A stretch of 57,232 bases of DNA from Prevotella sp. UBA2711 (GTDB taxonomy: Bacteria; Bacteroidota; Bacteroidia; Bacteroidales; Bacteroidaceae): contig DEKX01000041.1 in NCBI GenBank assembly GCA_002354095.1, positions 98,642 to 155,873 on the forward strand, given 5' to 3'. Position 1 is the stretch's first letter. The number at the start of each line of letters is the position of its first letter. The notes beneath the pieces are model-generated. The model was not told the DNA's origin. It did no database searches and saw only the letters and a program-made list of their open reading frames with translations. The position numbers and the translations under genes are program-made. Below are positions 1 to 7,940 of this stretch, one piece after another.

Positions 1-3000
1 GGAGCGTAGGCGATGATGATTGAAGGTCCGTGCCATGCCTCAGCCTCGCGGATAGCCTTGAGGGTCTGTGCGTGGTCAGCACCCATAGCAATCTGAGCTA
101 CATATACATATCCATAAGTGGTGGCAATCATACCGAGATCCTTTTTGCGGATACGCTTACCCTGAGCAGCGAACTGGGCGATAGCACCGAGAGGAGTAGC
201 CTTAGAAGCCTGACCACCAGTGTTAGAATATACCTCAGTATCGAGCACGAGGATATTTACATCTTCACCAGAAGCAATCACGTGGTCGAGACCGCCGTAA
301 CCGATGTCGTAAGAAGCACCGTCACCACCGATAATCCACTGACTACGCTTAACGAGGTAGTGGTCGAGGGTCTTCAGTTCCTTGCAGAACTCGCAACCGT
401 TGGCAGCACCAGCAGCGATAGCCTCACGCAACTTCGGAGCAATCTCCTTGGTCTTGTCGGCATCGTCCTTGTTGGCGATCCACTCCTCAGCGAGGGCGGT
501 GAATTCTGCAGGAGCATTGGCCTCTGCTTCCTTCAGTAACTTGGCTACGCGCTCCTTCATCTTCTTGTTACCGAGAGCCATACCGAGACCGAACTCGCAG
601 AAGTCCTCGAACAGAGAGTTGTTGAAGACTGGGCCCTGTCCCTTCTCGTTCTTGGTGTAAGGAGTTGAAGGAATAGAAGCTGAGTAGATAGAAGAGCAAC
701 CGGTAGCGTTGGCAATCATCTGACGGTCACCGAAGAGCTGAGAGATGAGCTTCACATACGGAGTCTCACCGCAACCAGAGCAAGCGCCAGAGAACTCGAA
801 CAGAGGCTGAGCGAACTGTGAGTTCTTCACATTGCTGCGGATGTCAACGAGATCCTGCTTAGACTTAACTTCCTTAACCAGATACTCCCAGTTCTTAGCT
901 TCCTGCTTCATGTCGGCAGCATCTGGGTTGAAGGCAACCATGGTAAGAGCCTTACCTGTCTTAGGATTGCCTGGGCAGATGTCAGCACAGTTGCCGCAGC
1001 CAAGACAGTCGAGTACTGATGTCTCAATGCGGAAGTGCATACCCTTCATAGCGGCAGGAGCTTTCATCTCGATAGTATCCTCAGCAGCAGCGAAGCCCTT
1101 GATTTCGTTCTCGTCGAGCACGAATGGACGGATGGCAGCGTGAGGACAGATGTAAGCACACTGGTTACACTGGATACAGTTCTCCTTGTTCCAAACGGGA
1201 ACGAAGGCTTCAACACCACGCTTCTCATAAGCGGCTGTACCAACCTCCCAAGAACCGTCGATAGTGCCGTGCTTAGCGAAGTCAGATACCTTCAGCAGGT
1301 CACCAGCCTGAGCATTGATAGGACGAACGAGTTCCTTAACGAATGCGGGTGCATCATCCTGCTTAGGCTCATCGTCGGGCAGGTTAGCCCACTCGGGCTT
1401 AACAGTCAGTTTCTGATATTCGCCACCGCGGTCGATAGCTGCATAGTTCTTATCAACAACGTCCTGACCCTTAGCTCCGTAAGACTTCAAGGCAGCAGCC
1501 TTCATTTTCTCAACAGCCAGTTCAACAGGAATCACCTCAGTGATGCGGAAGAATGCAGACTGCAGGATGGTGTTGGTGCGGTTGCCCAGACCAATCTCCT
1601 GTGCAATCTTCGTAGCGTTGATGGTGTAAACAGTGATGTTATTCTGAGCGAAGTAGCGCTTTACCTTGTTAGGCATGAACTTCTCGAGCTCGTCAGCATC
1701 GAAGATGGTGTTTAACAGGAACTGACCGTTCTTCTGCAGACCGCGAGTTACATCGTACATGTGGAGGTAAGCCTGAACGTGGCAAGCCACGAAGTTAGGT
1801 GTGGTTACCAAGTAGGTAGAACGGATAGGAGTATCACCGAAACGCAGGTGTGAGCAGGTGAAACCTCCCGACTTCTTAGAGTCGTATGAGAAGTAAGCCT
1901 GACAGTACTTGTCGGTGTTGTCACCAATAATTTTTACGCTGTTCTTGTTAGCACCTACAGTACCGTCGGCACCCAAACCGTAGAACTTAGCCTGGAACAT
2001 ACCAGCACCACCGAGAGCAATCTCCTCAACCTCAGGCAGAGAGGTGAAGGTAACGTCATCTACGATACCGATGGTGAAGTGGTTCTTTGGCTCTGGCATG
2101 GCGAGGTTGTTGAACACGCTGATGATCTGAGCTGGAGTGGTATCGTGAGAACCCAATCCATAGCGACCACCTACGATGAGAGGACGATCCTCAACATCAT
2201 AGTAAGCATCCTTCACATCGAGATACAGAGGCTCACCATTGGCTCCTGGCTCCTTAGTGCGGTCGAGCACTGCAATGCGCTTTACTGACTTAGGAACAGC
2301 AGCGAGCAGATGCTTCACGCTGAAAGGACGATAGAGGTGAACAGAAATCATACCAACCTTCTGACCGTTAGCGTTCAGATAGTCGATAGCCTCGCGGGCT
2401 GCATCGGTAGCAGAACCCATCAAGATAATCATGCGGTCAGCATCCTCGGCTCCGTAGTAAGAGAAGAGGTGATACTCACGACCAGTAATCTTTGAAAGCT
2501 CGCCCAAATACTTCTCAACAACCTCAGGCACTGCATCGTAGTAGGGGTTGCAAGCCTCACGGTGTGTGAAGAATGTCTCAGGATTCTCGGCTGTACCACG
2601 AGTAATAGGACGCTCTGGTGACATAGCACGATCGCGGAAACGCTTGATGTACTCTTCCTTCACCAGTGGGCGAACATCCTCTTGGTCGAGCAGCTCAATC
2701 TTGTGATACTCGTGAGAGGTGCGGAAACCATCGAAGAAGTTTACGAATGGAACGCAGGTCTCGAGAGATGCCAAGTGAGCGGCAGCTGTCATGTCCATAA
2801 CCTCCTGTACAGAACCCTCGCAGAGCATGGCGAAACCGGTCTGGCGGCAAGCCATTACGTCCTGATGGTCACCGAAGATACAGAGAGAGTGTGAAGCCAG
2901 CGTACGAGCAGAAACGTCGAATACGCATGGAATCAACTCACCTGCTATTTTGTACATGTTAGGGATCATCAGCAACAGGCCCTGAGAAGCAGTGAATGTA

Positions 3001-3251
3001 GTGGTGAGAGCACCAGCCTGCAGAGAACCGTGAACGGCACCGGCAGCACCAGCCTCAGACTGCATTTCCTGCACACTTACGGTCTGTCCCCACAGGTTCT
3101 TACGACCACGGGCAGCCCACTCGTCAACGTGCTCAGCCATTGGTGAGCTCGGGGTGATGGGGTAGATAGCTGCTACCTCCGAGAACATGTAGCTTACGTG
3201 AGCCGCAGCCTCGTTACCATCACAGGTGATAAATTTCTTTTCTTTAGCCAT
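1..3251 (-). CDS. nifJ: Pyruvate:ferredoxin (flavodoxin) oxidoreductase, 3' end outside window
   Basis: Oxidatively decarboxylates pyruvate to acetyl-CoA and CO2 and passes electrons to ferredoxin or flavodoxin in the cytoplasm; a central enzyme of anaerobic fermentation. Reading from ATG at 3251 (MAKEKKFITCDGNEAAAH) gives about 1,083 residues without a stop, so roughly the last 100 of the usual ~1,190 are cut off by the window edge. Visible in order: the pyruvate-binding domain with YPITPSSPMAEH near residue 30; two 4Fe-4S motifs, CIQCNQCAYICP near 691 and CLGCGNCADICPGNP near 747; CSGCGETPY near 822 and IGGDGASYDIGYGG near 970 of the thiamine-diphosphate domain. It lies 34 bp downstream of the AAA ATPase on the same strand, behind an A+T-rich leader in which I see no clear promoter. 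Confidence 0.96.
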   Translation of the reverse strand, partial: MAKEKKFITCDGNEAAAHVSYMFSEVAAIYPITPSSPMAEHVDEWAARGRKNLWGQTVSVQEMQSEAGAAGAVHGSLQAGALTTTFTASQGLLLMIPNMYKIAGELIPCVFDVSARTLASHSLCIFGDHQDVMACRQTGFAMLCEGSVQEVMDMTAAAHLASLETCVPFVNFFDGFRTSHEYHKIELLDQEDVRPLVKEEYIKRFRDRAMSPERPITRGTAENPETFFTHREACNPYYDAVPEVVEKYLGELSKITGREYHLFSYYGAEDADRMIILMGSATDAAREAIDYLNANGQKVGMISVHLYRPFSVKHLLAAVPKSVKRIAVLDRTKEPGANGEPLYLDVKDAYYDVEDRPLIVGGRYGLGSHDTTPAQIISVFNNLAMPEPKNHFTIGIVDDVTFTSLPEVEEIALGGAGMFQAKFYGLGADGTVGANKNSVKIIGDNTDKYCQAYFSYDSKKSGGFTCSHLRFGDTPIRSTYLVTTPNFVACHVQAYLHMYDVTRGLQKNGQFLLNTIFDADELEKFMPNKVKRYFAQNNITVYTINATKIAQEIGLGNRTNTILQSAFFRITEVIPVELAVEKMKAAALKSYGAKGQDVVDKNYAAIDRGGEYQKLTVKPEWANLPDDEPKQDDAPAFVKELVRPINAQAGDLLKVSDFAKHGTIDGSWEVGTAAYEKRGVEAFVPVWNKENCIQCNQCAYICPHAAIRPFVLDENEIKGFAAAEDTIEMKAPAAMKGMHFRIETSVLDCLGCGNCADICPGNPKTGKALTMVAFNPDAADMKQEAKNWEYLVKEVKSKQDLVDIRSNVKNSQFAQPLFEFSGACSGCGETPYVKLISQLFGDRQMIANATGCSSIYSASIPSTPYTKNEKGQGPVFNNSLFEDFCEFGLGMALGNKKMKERVAKLLKEAEANAPAEFTALAEEWIANKDDADKTKEIAPKLREAIAAGAANGCEFCKELKTLDHYLVKRSQWIIGGDGASYDIGYGGLDHVIASGEDVNILVLDTEVYSNTGGQASKATPLGAIAQFAAQGKRIRKKDLGMIATTYGYVYVAQIAMGADHAQTLKAIREAEAWHGPSIIIAYA

Positions 3252-3285
3252 TTTTGATAAATATTAAAATGAATAACTTATTTGT

Positions 3286-4473
3286 TTAGTATAAAAATCC
3301 TAAGAGCCATAAGGGTATCTGATTGTCTTTTCCTACCTCTGTATTGTAGCGGGCATAGACGGTATCAGGTGTGTACCTTAATTTGTAATGTATATCCGCA
3401 TCGCAGATACGGAACTTAATCTTCTCATCAACGACATAGACAGCATCGCGTGATCCCTGATTGATCTTGTGGTCTTTCCATAAAGAATTGACGAAGAATG
3501 TCTCCATAGCCGTCTGCTTTTCTACGTGAATAGGGTAGATGGCATAGAGCAGGTTGGAGTTGTGAAGCATCACCTTTGACGGCTTCTTGGGAAAGTCCTG
3601 CCCTACGGGGTATATAATGTTGAGCAGGCGTGCATCGGCCAAGTACTTGATATAATTCATGACGGTAGCACGACTGGTTTCTATGTCGTTGGCTAATTTG
3701 CTGATGTTTGGAGCAATTGGACCTTCTTCTGCCAACTCGTAGAATAGTTTCTTAATTTTAGAAAGATACTTCAGTTCAATCTGCTTGATGAGCAAGATAT
3801 CTACTTCAGTCATCATGTTCATGGTCTTGAGCAGGTTTTCGGAGTAGTTACGATGCTCTTGGAAGAAGGGATAAAAACCATGATGGATGTAGTCCTGGAA
3901 GTACTTGCTGGGTGATACTTTCGGCAGAATCTGTTTAATGATGTGCTCATGATTATGAAGGATTTCTTCAAGAGTATAGGGCTTGAAGTCATTATCTGTC
4001 ATGAGATTGATGAACTCACGGAAAGAAAAACCACGCAGGTTATAGCTCTTCACGATACCATTCAGTTCGGGATTCTCTTCTTTCAAGCGCATCACACTTG
4101 ACCCTGTGAATACAATCTTCAGTCCGGGATGTTCATCGTAGCACCGACGTAGTTCTTGCGACCAATCGTTCTGTTTGAACACTTGGTCTATCAGCAGGAC
4201 GCGTCCGCCATTGTGGTAAAATTCTCCTGCAAAGTCAGCAATGCCGCGACCTTGAAAGTAGAAATTGTTCATATTGATATACAGACACTGCTTGTCGCGA
4301 ATATCAAAATGCTCCTTAGCATACTGAAGAAGGAAGGTCGTCTTTCCTACGCCACGCGTTCCCTTGATACCAATGAGACGATCGCGCCAGTCAATCTCAT
4401 CCATTAAGGTGCGACGAACCGGGGCATTGACATGCTCTACCAAGTAACGATGCGTACGAAAAAAAGCTTCCAT
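3286..4473 (-). CDS. AAA_14-type ATPase with winged-helix region, Walker B Glu replaced by Gln
   Basis: A 395-residue protein of the ATP-binding family that is multicopy in Bacteroidota (AAA_14 ATPase, central helix-turn-helix, C-terminal nuclease-like part); its cellular role is not established. Walker A is GTRGVGKTT at residues 38-46, sensor-1-like FTGSS at 122-126, a helix-turn-helix (SKLANDIETSRATVMNYIKY) near 256-275, and the family's ending IPLWLLGFLY. Walker B reads RVLLIDQVFK: Asp96 is kept but the following catalytic Glu is Gln97 (codon CAA), which in AAA proteins usually blocks hydrolysis. It has its own promoter (4501-4531) and is followed by PFOR. It could be a regulator, a toxin-like accessory gene or a decaying copy. 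Confidence 0.85.
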   Translation of the reverse strand: MEAFFRTHRYLVEHVNAPVRRTLMDEIDWRDRLIGIKGTRGVGKTTFLLQYAKEHFDIRDKQCLYINMNNFYFQGRGIADFAGEFYHNGGRVLLIDQVFKQNDWSQELRRCYDEHPGLKIVFTGSSVMRLKEENPELNGIVKSYNLRGFSFREFINLMTDNDFKPYTLEEILHNHEHIIKQILPKVSPSKYFQDYIHHGFYPFFQEHRNYSENLLKTMNMMTEVDILLIKQIELKYLSKIKKLFYELAEEGPIAPNISKLANDIETSRATVMNYIKYLADARLLNIIYPVGQDFPKKPSKVMLHNSNLLYAIYPIHVEKQTAMETFFVNSLWKDHKINQGSRDAVYVVDEKIKFRICDADIHYKLRYTPDTVYARYNTEVGKDNQIPLWLLGFLY

Positions 4474-4500
4474 CTAATTAGATTTGTTTTAAAACAGATG

Positions 4501-4531
4501 CAAAGGTAATACTTTTTCTCGGAATTGCAAA
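4501..4531 (-). promoter_or_regulatory. Promoter of the AAA_14 ATPase gene
   Basis: On the minus strand a -33 TTTG (4528-4531) and a -7 TACCTTTG (4501-4508) are separated by 19 nt, matching the Bacteroidota housekeeping consensus. The start codon is at 4473, leaving a leader of about 20 nt. Confidence 0.75.
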
Positions 4532-4586
4532 GCGGAGATTGCAAAATCTTGTGAAAAAGCATTATTTTTATACTATATAAATAGTA

Positions 4587-4609
4587 AAAGGAGCTTTCTG
4601 AGCTCCTTT
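4587..4609 (-). terminator. Terminator of the five-gene sensory operon
   Basis: A 9-bp perfect stem (AAAGGAGCT / AGCTCCTTT) with a 5-nt loop lies directly after the TonB receptor stop. On the minus strand the stem runs into a short interrupted T-tract, so it is a plausible but not strong intrinsic terminator. Confidence 0.6.
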
Positions 4610-4611
4610 AC

Positions 4612-7110
4612 CTAAAATTTATAAGCGATATCAAACATGAACCAACGGCCTTTCTGAGGGATGGGTCCTGTGTTCAGACCGCTCTGCTTGTAGCTCTTGT
4701 TGAACAGGTTCTTCACGTCAGCGGAGATGGTCAGCTTTCCAAACTTACAGGTAGCACCGAGGTCGAAGAGAACACGGGGACTGAAATCGTGGGTGACATT
4801 GACTTTTTGATATGCCTCATACATTGCCATCTCAGCTTGGTTCATTAACTTTTCGTTTTCCGGAGTTGGATTTATCATCCACTGTTTATACATTTCTCCG
4901 TAATGATTCACTGCTGAATTGTAAAGCGCGTATCCAATTGCATCTGTCGTCCAGGACTTCTGACTGCTGTAATAGTCGATGTGCCCATGCACATTAAGCC
5001 ATTTGGTTGCCTGCCAAGCCAATACCGTACTGACCGAGAGCTTGGGTGTGCAGAAGGCAAAATTGAACTCTGTGTTATTAATAGACGATTTCTTGACATC
5101 CTGCCAAGCGGCACTGAGGTTCGCCGTGAAGTTGCTATACTTGTATTTGGCGGAGAGTTCTACTCCATAGATATCACTGCTACCGGAGTTCTCGTGCTCA
5201 ATGATGTTCATATAGATGATGTTTCTGGCACGGTTATAGAATCCATTGATCTCAAAGTCGAGCCCAGGCAGCCACTGGTTGGCACCGAAGGTGAGCTGAT
5301 AGGAATGAAGTGCTTCTGGATCGAGCTCGGTAGCAAGGTCTTTGTATCCTGCAAAGGTGGCGAGGAAGAGGTTTATCTTGCGATACATGTATGGTGCATC
5401 AATAAACGACTTGGAGTAGCTGAGTTTGACGTTCCACTTCGGCTGAACAAAGATGAGCGCCACACGAGGTGAGAACTCGCGAATCTTCGTGTCGTTATAG
5501 CGGTTCTTATAGTCGAAGCGCAGACCAGCGTTGAGGATGAGCGGTCCCCAATGGTGTTTCAGCTGTACGTAGCTGTTGATATTGCTCTCATGTCCCTTGC
5601 CAAGTTCTGGAATGCTGTCGTTACTCGTGGCTTGTTTATCGAAGTTATAGCCAAACATGTATTGTACGTCGTCGAGTTGGAAGTAGCTGTATTCGGCACC
5701 GAAAGAGAGAATACCCTTGTGATGTTTGCTGTTGATATAACTCCAGTCACCTTGAATCTTACCACCGATGGTATGTTCTTGTCCGTTGATGTAGCGTGAG
5801 AGACCACCATCGCTGTTGTAGAGTGTTTCCTTCAAAGCACTGGGAATAGGCAGTGACGGGATGATAGACGCTGCAGGATTGTCAGAGATAACTTGATAGT
5901 GTGTCAAGTCACTGTTGTCGTAGGTGACCGTTCCTTTCAGGTAAACGTTGCCCAACTGTTGTCCGTAATTAAGTTCACCATGGTGGGAGAGAGTGGCGAA
6001 ACTGGGTTTGATGCTATTGAATGACCGGTATTTGTCGTAGTCATAAGGCGTGAACAGGAGATTGAGTGTCATGGGCGAGATGATCTGCGAGAACTGAGCG
6101 TTGTAAAGGAAACTCAGGTTCTTGTATTTCAGCTGTGCACCGACATCGTAGGATGGTTTGGGTCCAATACCACCAACAAGCGCATCGCCACCTTCCCGCT
6201 TAAGACCAGTTTCCTCATCCGGTACATAGATTTTCTGACCTTTTGCCTTATAGAGGCCTCCCCAGATGAGCAGGTCGAGATCGAAATAGCGTTTACCCAG
6301 CATCATGGATGCTTTCAACTGTCCGTAGCTGCCGGCACCTGCATGTACCTCGATACCATCAATATCAGCACCCTGCCATGTGATGACGTTAACTACGGCT
6401 GTAAGCGACACACCACCGTAGAGTGATGAGGCAGGTCCGCGCAGCACCTCTATCTGCTTCACCTTGTCGAGTGAAATACTGAAGTCGGGGGCGGCGATAT
6501 TGGTGGCATAGCTGTTCAGACGGTGACCGTTGAGCATGATGAGGATTTTCTCTTGACCATTGCTATAGATGCCACGCATGGCAATATTGATATCATCATT
6601 ACAGTCTACAATGTTCATTCCTGGTACGAAGGCTGCCAGAACCTCCTGGAGATTACGCCCTCCACAATTCTTAATCATTTCTGCTGTAATCAGCGTAGTA
6701 GGCACAGGAACCTCGTTCAATGTCTCAGCTTGGCTTGATGCTGTGGTGATAGTGGCCGAGCGTCCTTCCTTGATGCGCTCCACCATATCGATAAAGCGTT
6801 GTGGGTCGTTGGCGTTAGTACTGAAATAAGGATTCTCTGCCAATAGAAGTCTGGTAATTTCCTCTGCCACTTCCTCTTTGTCATTTCCTAGATTGCATAG
6901 GGCAAGAAGCCTATAGGCACTCTGTCGAAGATTGTCAGGGAAATCTTTCAGATTGTCAGTCAGTTCCTTTTCAGCTTCGTCCAATCTTCCAATGTTATAG
7001 TTTTCCTCCGCTCTGTCATAGATGCTGCGCAACCGTTCATACTCGTTTTGAGCCTGAGCCTGTAAAGCACATCCTATTATTATTAATATGGTGAAGATGA
7101 TCTTTCTCAT
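4612..7110 (-). CDS. TonB-dependent outer-membrane receptor with TPR-like N-terminal module
   Basis: An 832-residue outer-membrane receptor. A signal peptide (about 1-20, cut after LQAQA) is followed by a helical TPR-like segment (about 22-115), then the plug (about 125-235: VPVPTTLITAEMI, EVLRGPASSLYGGVSLTAVV) and a beta-barrel ending WFMFDIAYKF with terminal Phe. The N-terminal module replaces the carboxypeptidase-D-like domain common in SusC receptors and suggests a protein-protein contact in the periplasm (inference). No SusD partner is nearby. It is the last gene of the five-gene operon and its ATG overlaps the stop of the preceding kinase gene by 4 nt (7107-7110), which implies translational coupling. 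The substrate is unknown. Confidence 0.92.
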   Translation of the reverse strand: MRKIIFTILIIIGCALQAQAQNEYERLRSIYDRAEENYNIGRLDEAEKELTDNLKDFPDNLRQSAYRLLALCNLGNDKEEVAEEITRLLLAENPYFSTNANDPQRFIDMVERIKEGRSATITTASSQAETLNEVPVPTTLITAEMIKNCGGRNLQEVLAAFVPGMNIVDCNDDINIAMRGIYSNGQEKILIMLNGHRLNSYATNIAAPDFSISLDKVKQIEVLRGPASSLYGGVSLTAVVNVITWQGADIDGIEVHAGAGSYGQLKASMMLGKRYFDLDLLIWGGLYKAKGQKIYVPDEETGLKREGGDALVGGIGPKPSYDVGAQLKYKNLSFLYNAQFSQIISPMTLNLLFTPYDYDKYRSFNSIKPSFATLSHHGELNYGQQLGNVYLKGTVTYDNSDLTHYQVISDNPAASIIPSLPIPSALKETLYNSDGGLSRYINGQEHTIGGKIQGDWSYINSKHHKGILSFGAEYSYFQLDDVQYMFGYNFDKQATSNDSIPELGKGHESNINSYVQLKHHWGPLILNAGLRFDYKNRYNDTKIREFSPRVALIFVQPKWNVKLSYSKSFIDAPYMYRKINLFLATFAGYKDLATELDPEALHSYQLTFGANQWLPGLDFEINGFYNRARNIIYMNIIEHENSGSSDIYGVELSAKYKYSNFTANLSAAWQDVKKSSINNTEFNFAFCTPKLSVSTVLAWQATKWLNVHGHIDYYSSQKSWTTDAIGYALYNSAVNHYGEMYKQWMINPTPENEKLMNQAEMAMYEAYQKVNVTHDFSPRVLFDLGATCKFGKLTISADVKNLFNKSYKQSGLNTGPIPQKGRWFMFDIAYKF

Positions 7111-7937
7111 GATTTCTTAATTGGTATTGTAATATAGAATATCGTGCCCTGGCCTTCTGTTGACTCGAATGTCAGCGAGCCATTATGCTTATTTTCTATG
7201 ATATCCCTTGTAATAGCCATGCCCAGTCCTGTGCCTTGTCCTGCTGGTTTGGTGGTAAAGAAATTCTCATAAAGGCGCTGCTTCACTTCTTCTGTCATAC
7301 CTTCTCCGTTGTCAGCAATACTGATATGAAGTTCTCCATTGGTTTCAGCTACTTTTACTGATATTTCCGGCTTGAAGTCTTCTCCCAGTCGTTGACTCTT
7401 CTTCCATACCGTATAGCATGAATTATTCATCAGATTCAAAACGGCTCGGCTCAGGTCCTGAGGAATTACCATGATTTGAGGCAAATTCTCCTGGTAGTCT
7501 TCGTGGATGCTAATGTTGAAGTTCTTGTAATTGGCACGCATGGCATGATATGAGAGCCAGACATATTCTTTGACTATATGTACCACATCAGCGGGCACGA
7601 ATTCATTCTCCTTGCCTCTCGATACCAGCAATATACCTTGTATGATACTGATAGCGCGTTCACCATGTTCCACGATCTTTGCCATGTTCTCTTTCAGGTC
7701 GGCCACAATGTCCTCAACCTCCTCACGATCGTCCTCCGAGAGATTATCCTCGTTGTCTTCCACAATCTCCATCAGGTCTTTCAGTAATTTGTCCGACATC
7801 TTACTGAAGTTAATGACAAAATTCAGCGGGTTCTGAATTTCATGCGCAATACCAGCACTCAGCATACCCAATGATGCCAGTTTCTCTTGCTGTTTCAGCT
7901 GCTGCTGTAAAGTGTCAATCTGTTTCTCCATAGCCAT
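7107..7937 (-). CDS. Soluble sensor histidine kinase (HisKA + HATPase_c)
   Basis: A 276-residue kinase with no membrane segment or recognisable input domain. A short N-terminal coiled coil (about 5-20) leads into the H-box SAGIAHEIQNPLNF with phospho-acceptor His32; the N-box NLMNNSCYTV is near 176-185, G1 is DNGEGM and G2 GTGLGMAI, so the catalytic core looks complete. It lies between the propeller pseudo-kinase (3-nt gap) and the TonB receptor (4-nt overlap). The helical repeat NPLNFVINFSKMSDKLLKD closely resembles NPLNYINNFSKLSQGLVDD in the pseudo-kinase next door, so the two dimerization modules may be paralogous and could form heterodimers (inference). The obvious phosphate acceptor is the receiver domain encoded by the first gene of the operon. 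Confidence 0.93.
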   Translation of the reverse strand: MAMEKQIDTLQQQLKQQEKLASLGMLSAGIAHEIQNPLNFVINFSKMSDKLLKDLMEIVEDNEDNLSEDDREEVEDIVADLKENMAKIVEHGERAISIIQGILLVSRGKENEFVPADVVHIVKEYVWLSYHAMRANYKNFNISIHEDYQENLPQIMVIPQDLSRAVLNLMNNSCYTVWKKSQRLGEDFKPEISVKVAETNGELHISIADNGEGMTEEVKQRLYENFFTTKPAGQGTGLGMAITRDIIENKHNGSLTFESTEGQGTIFYITIPIKKS

Positions 7938-7940
7938 CTG

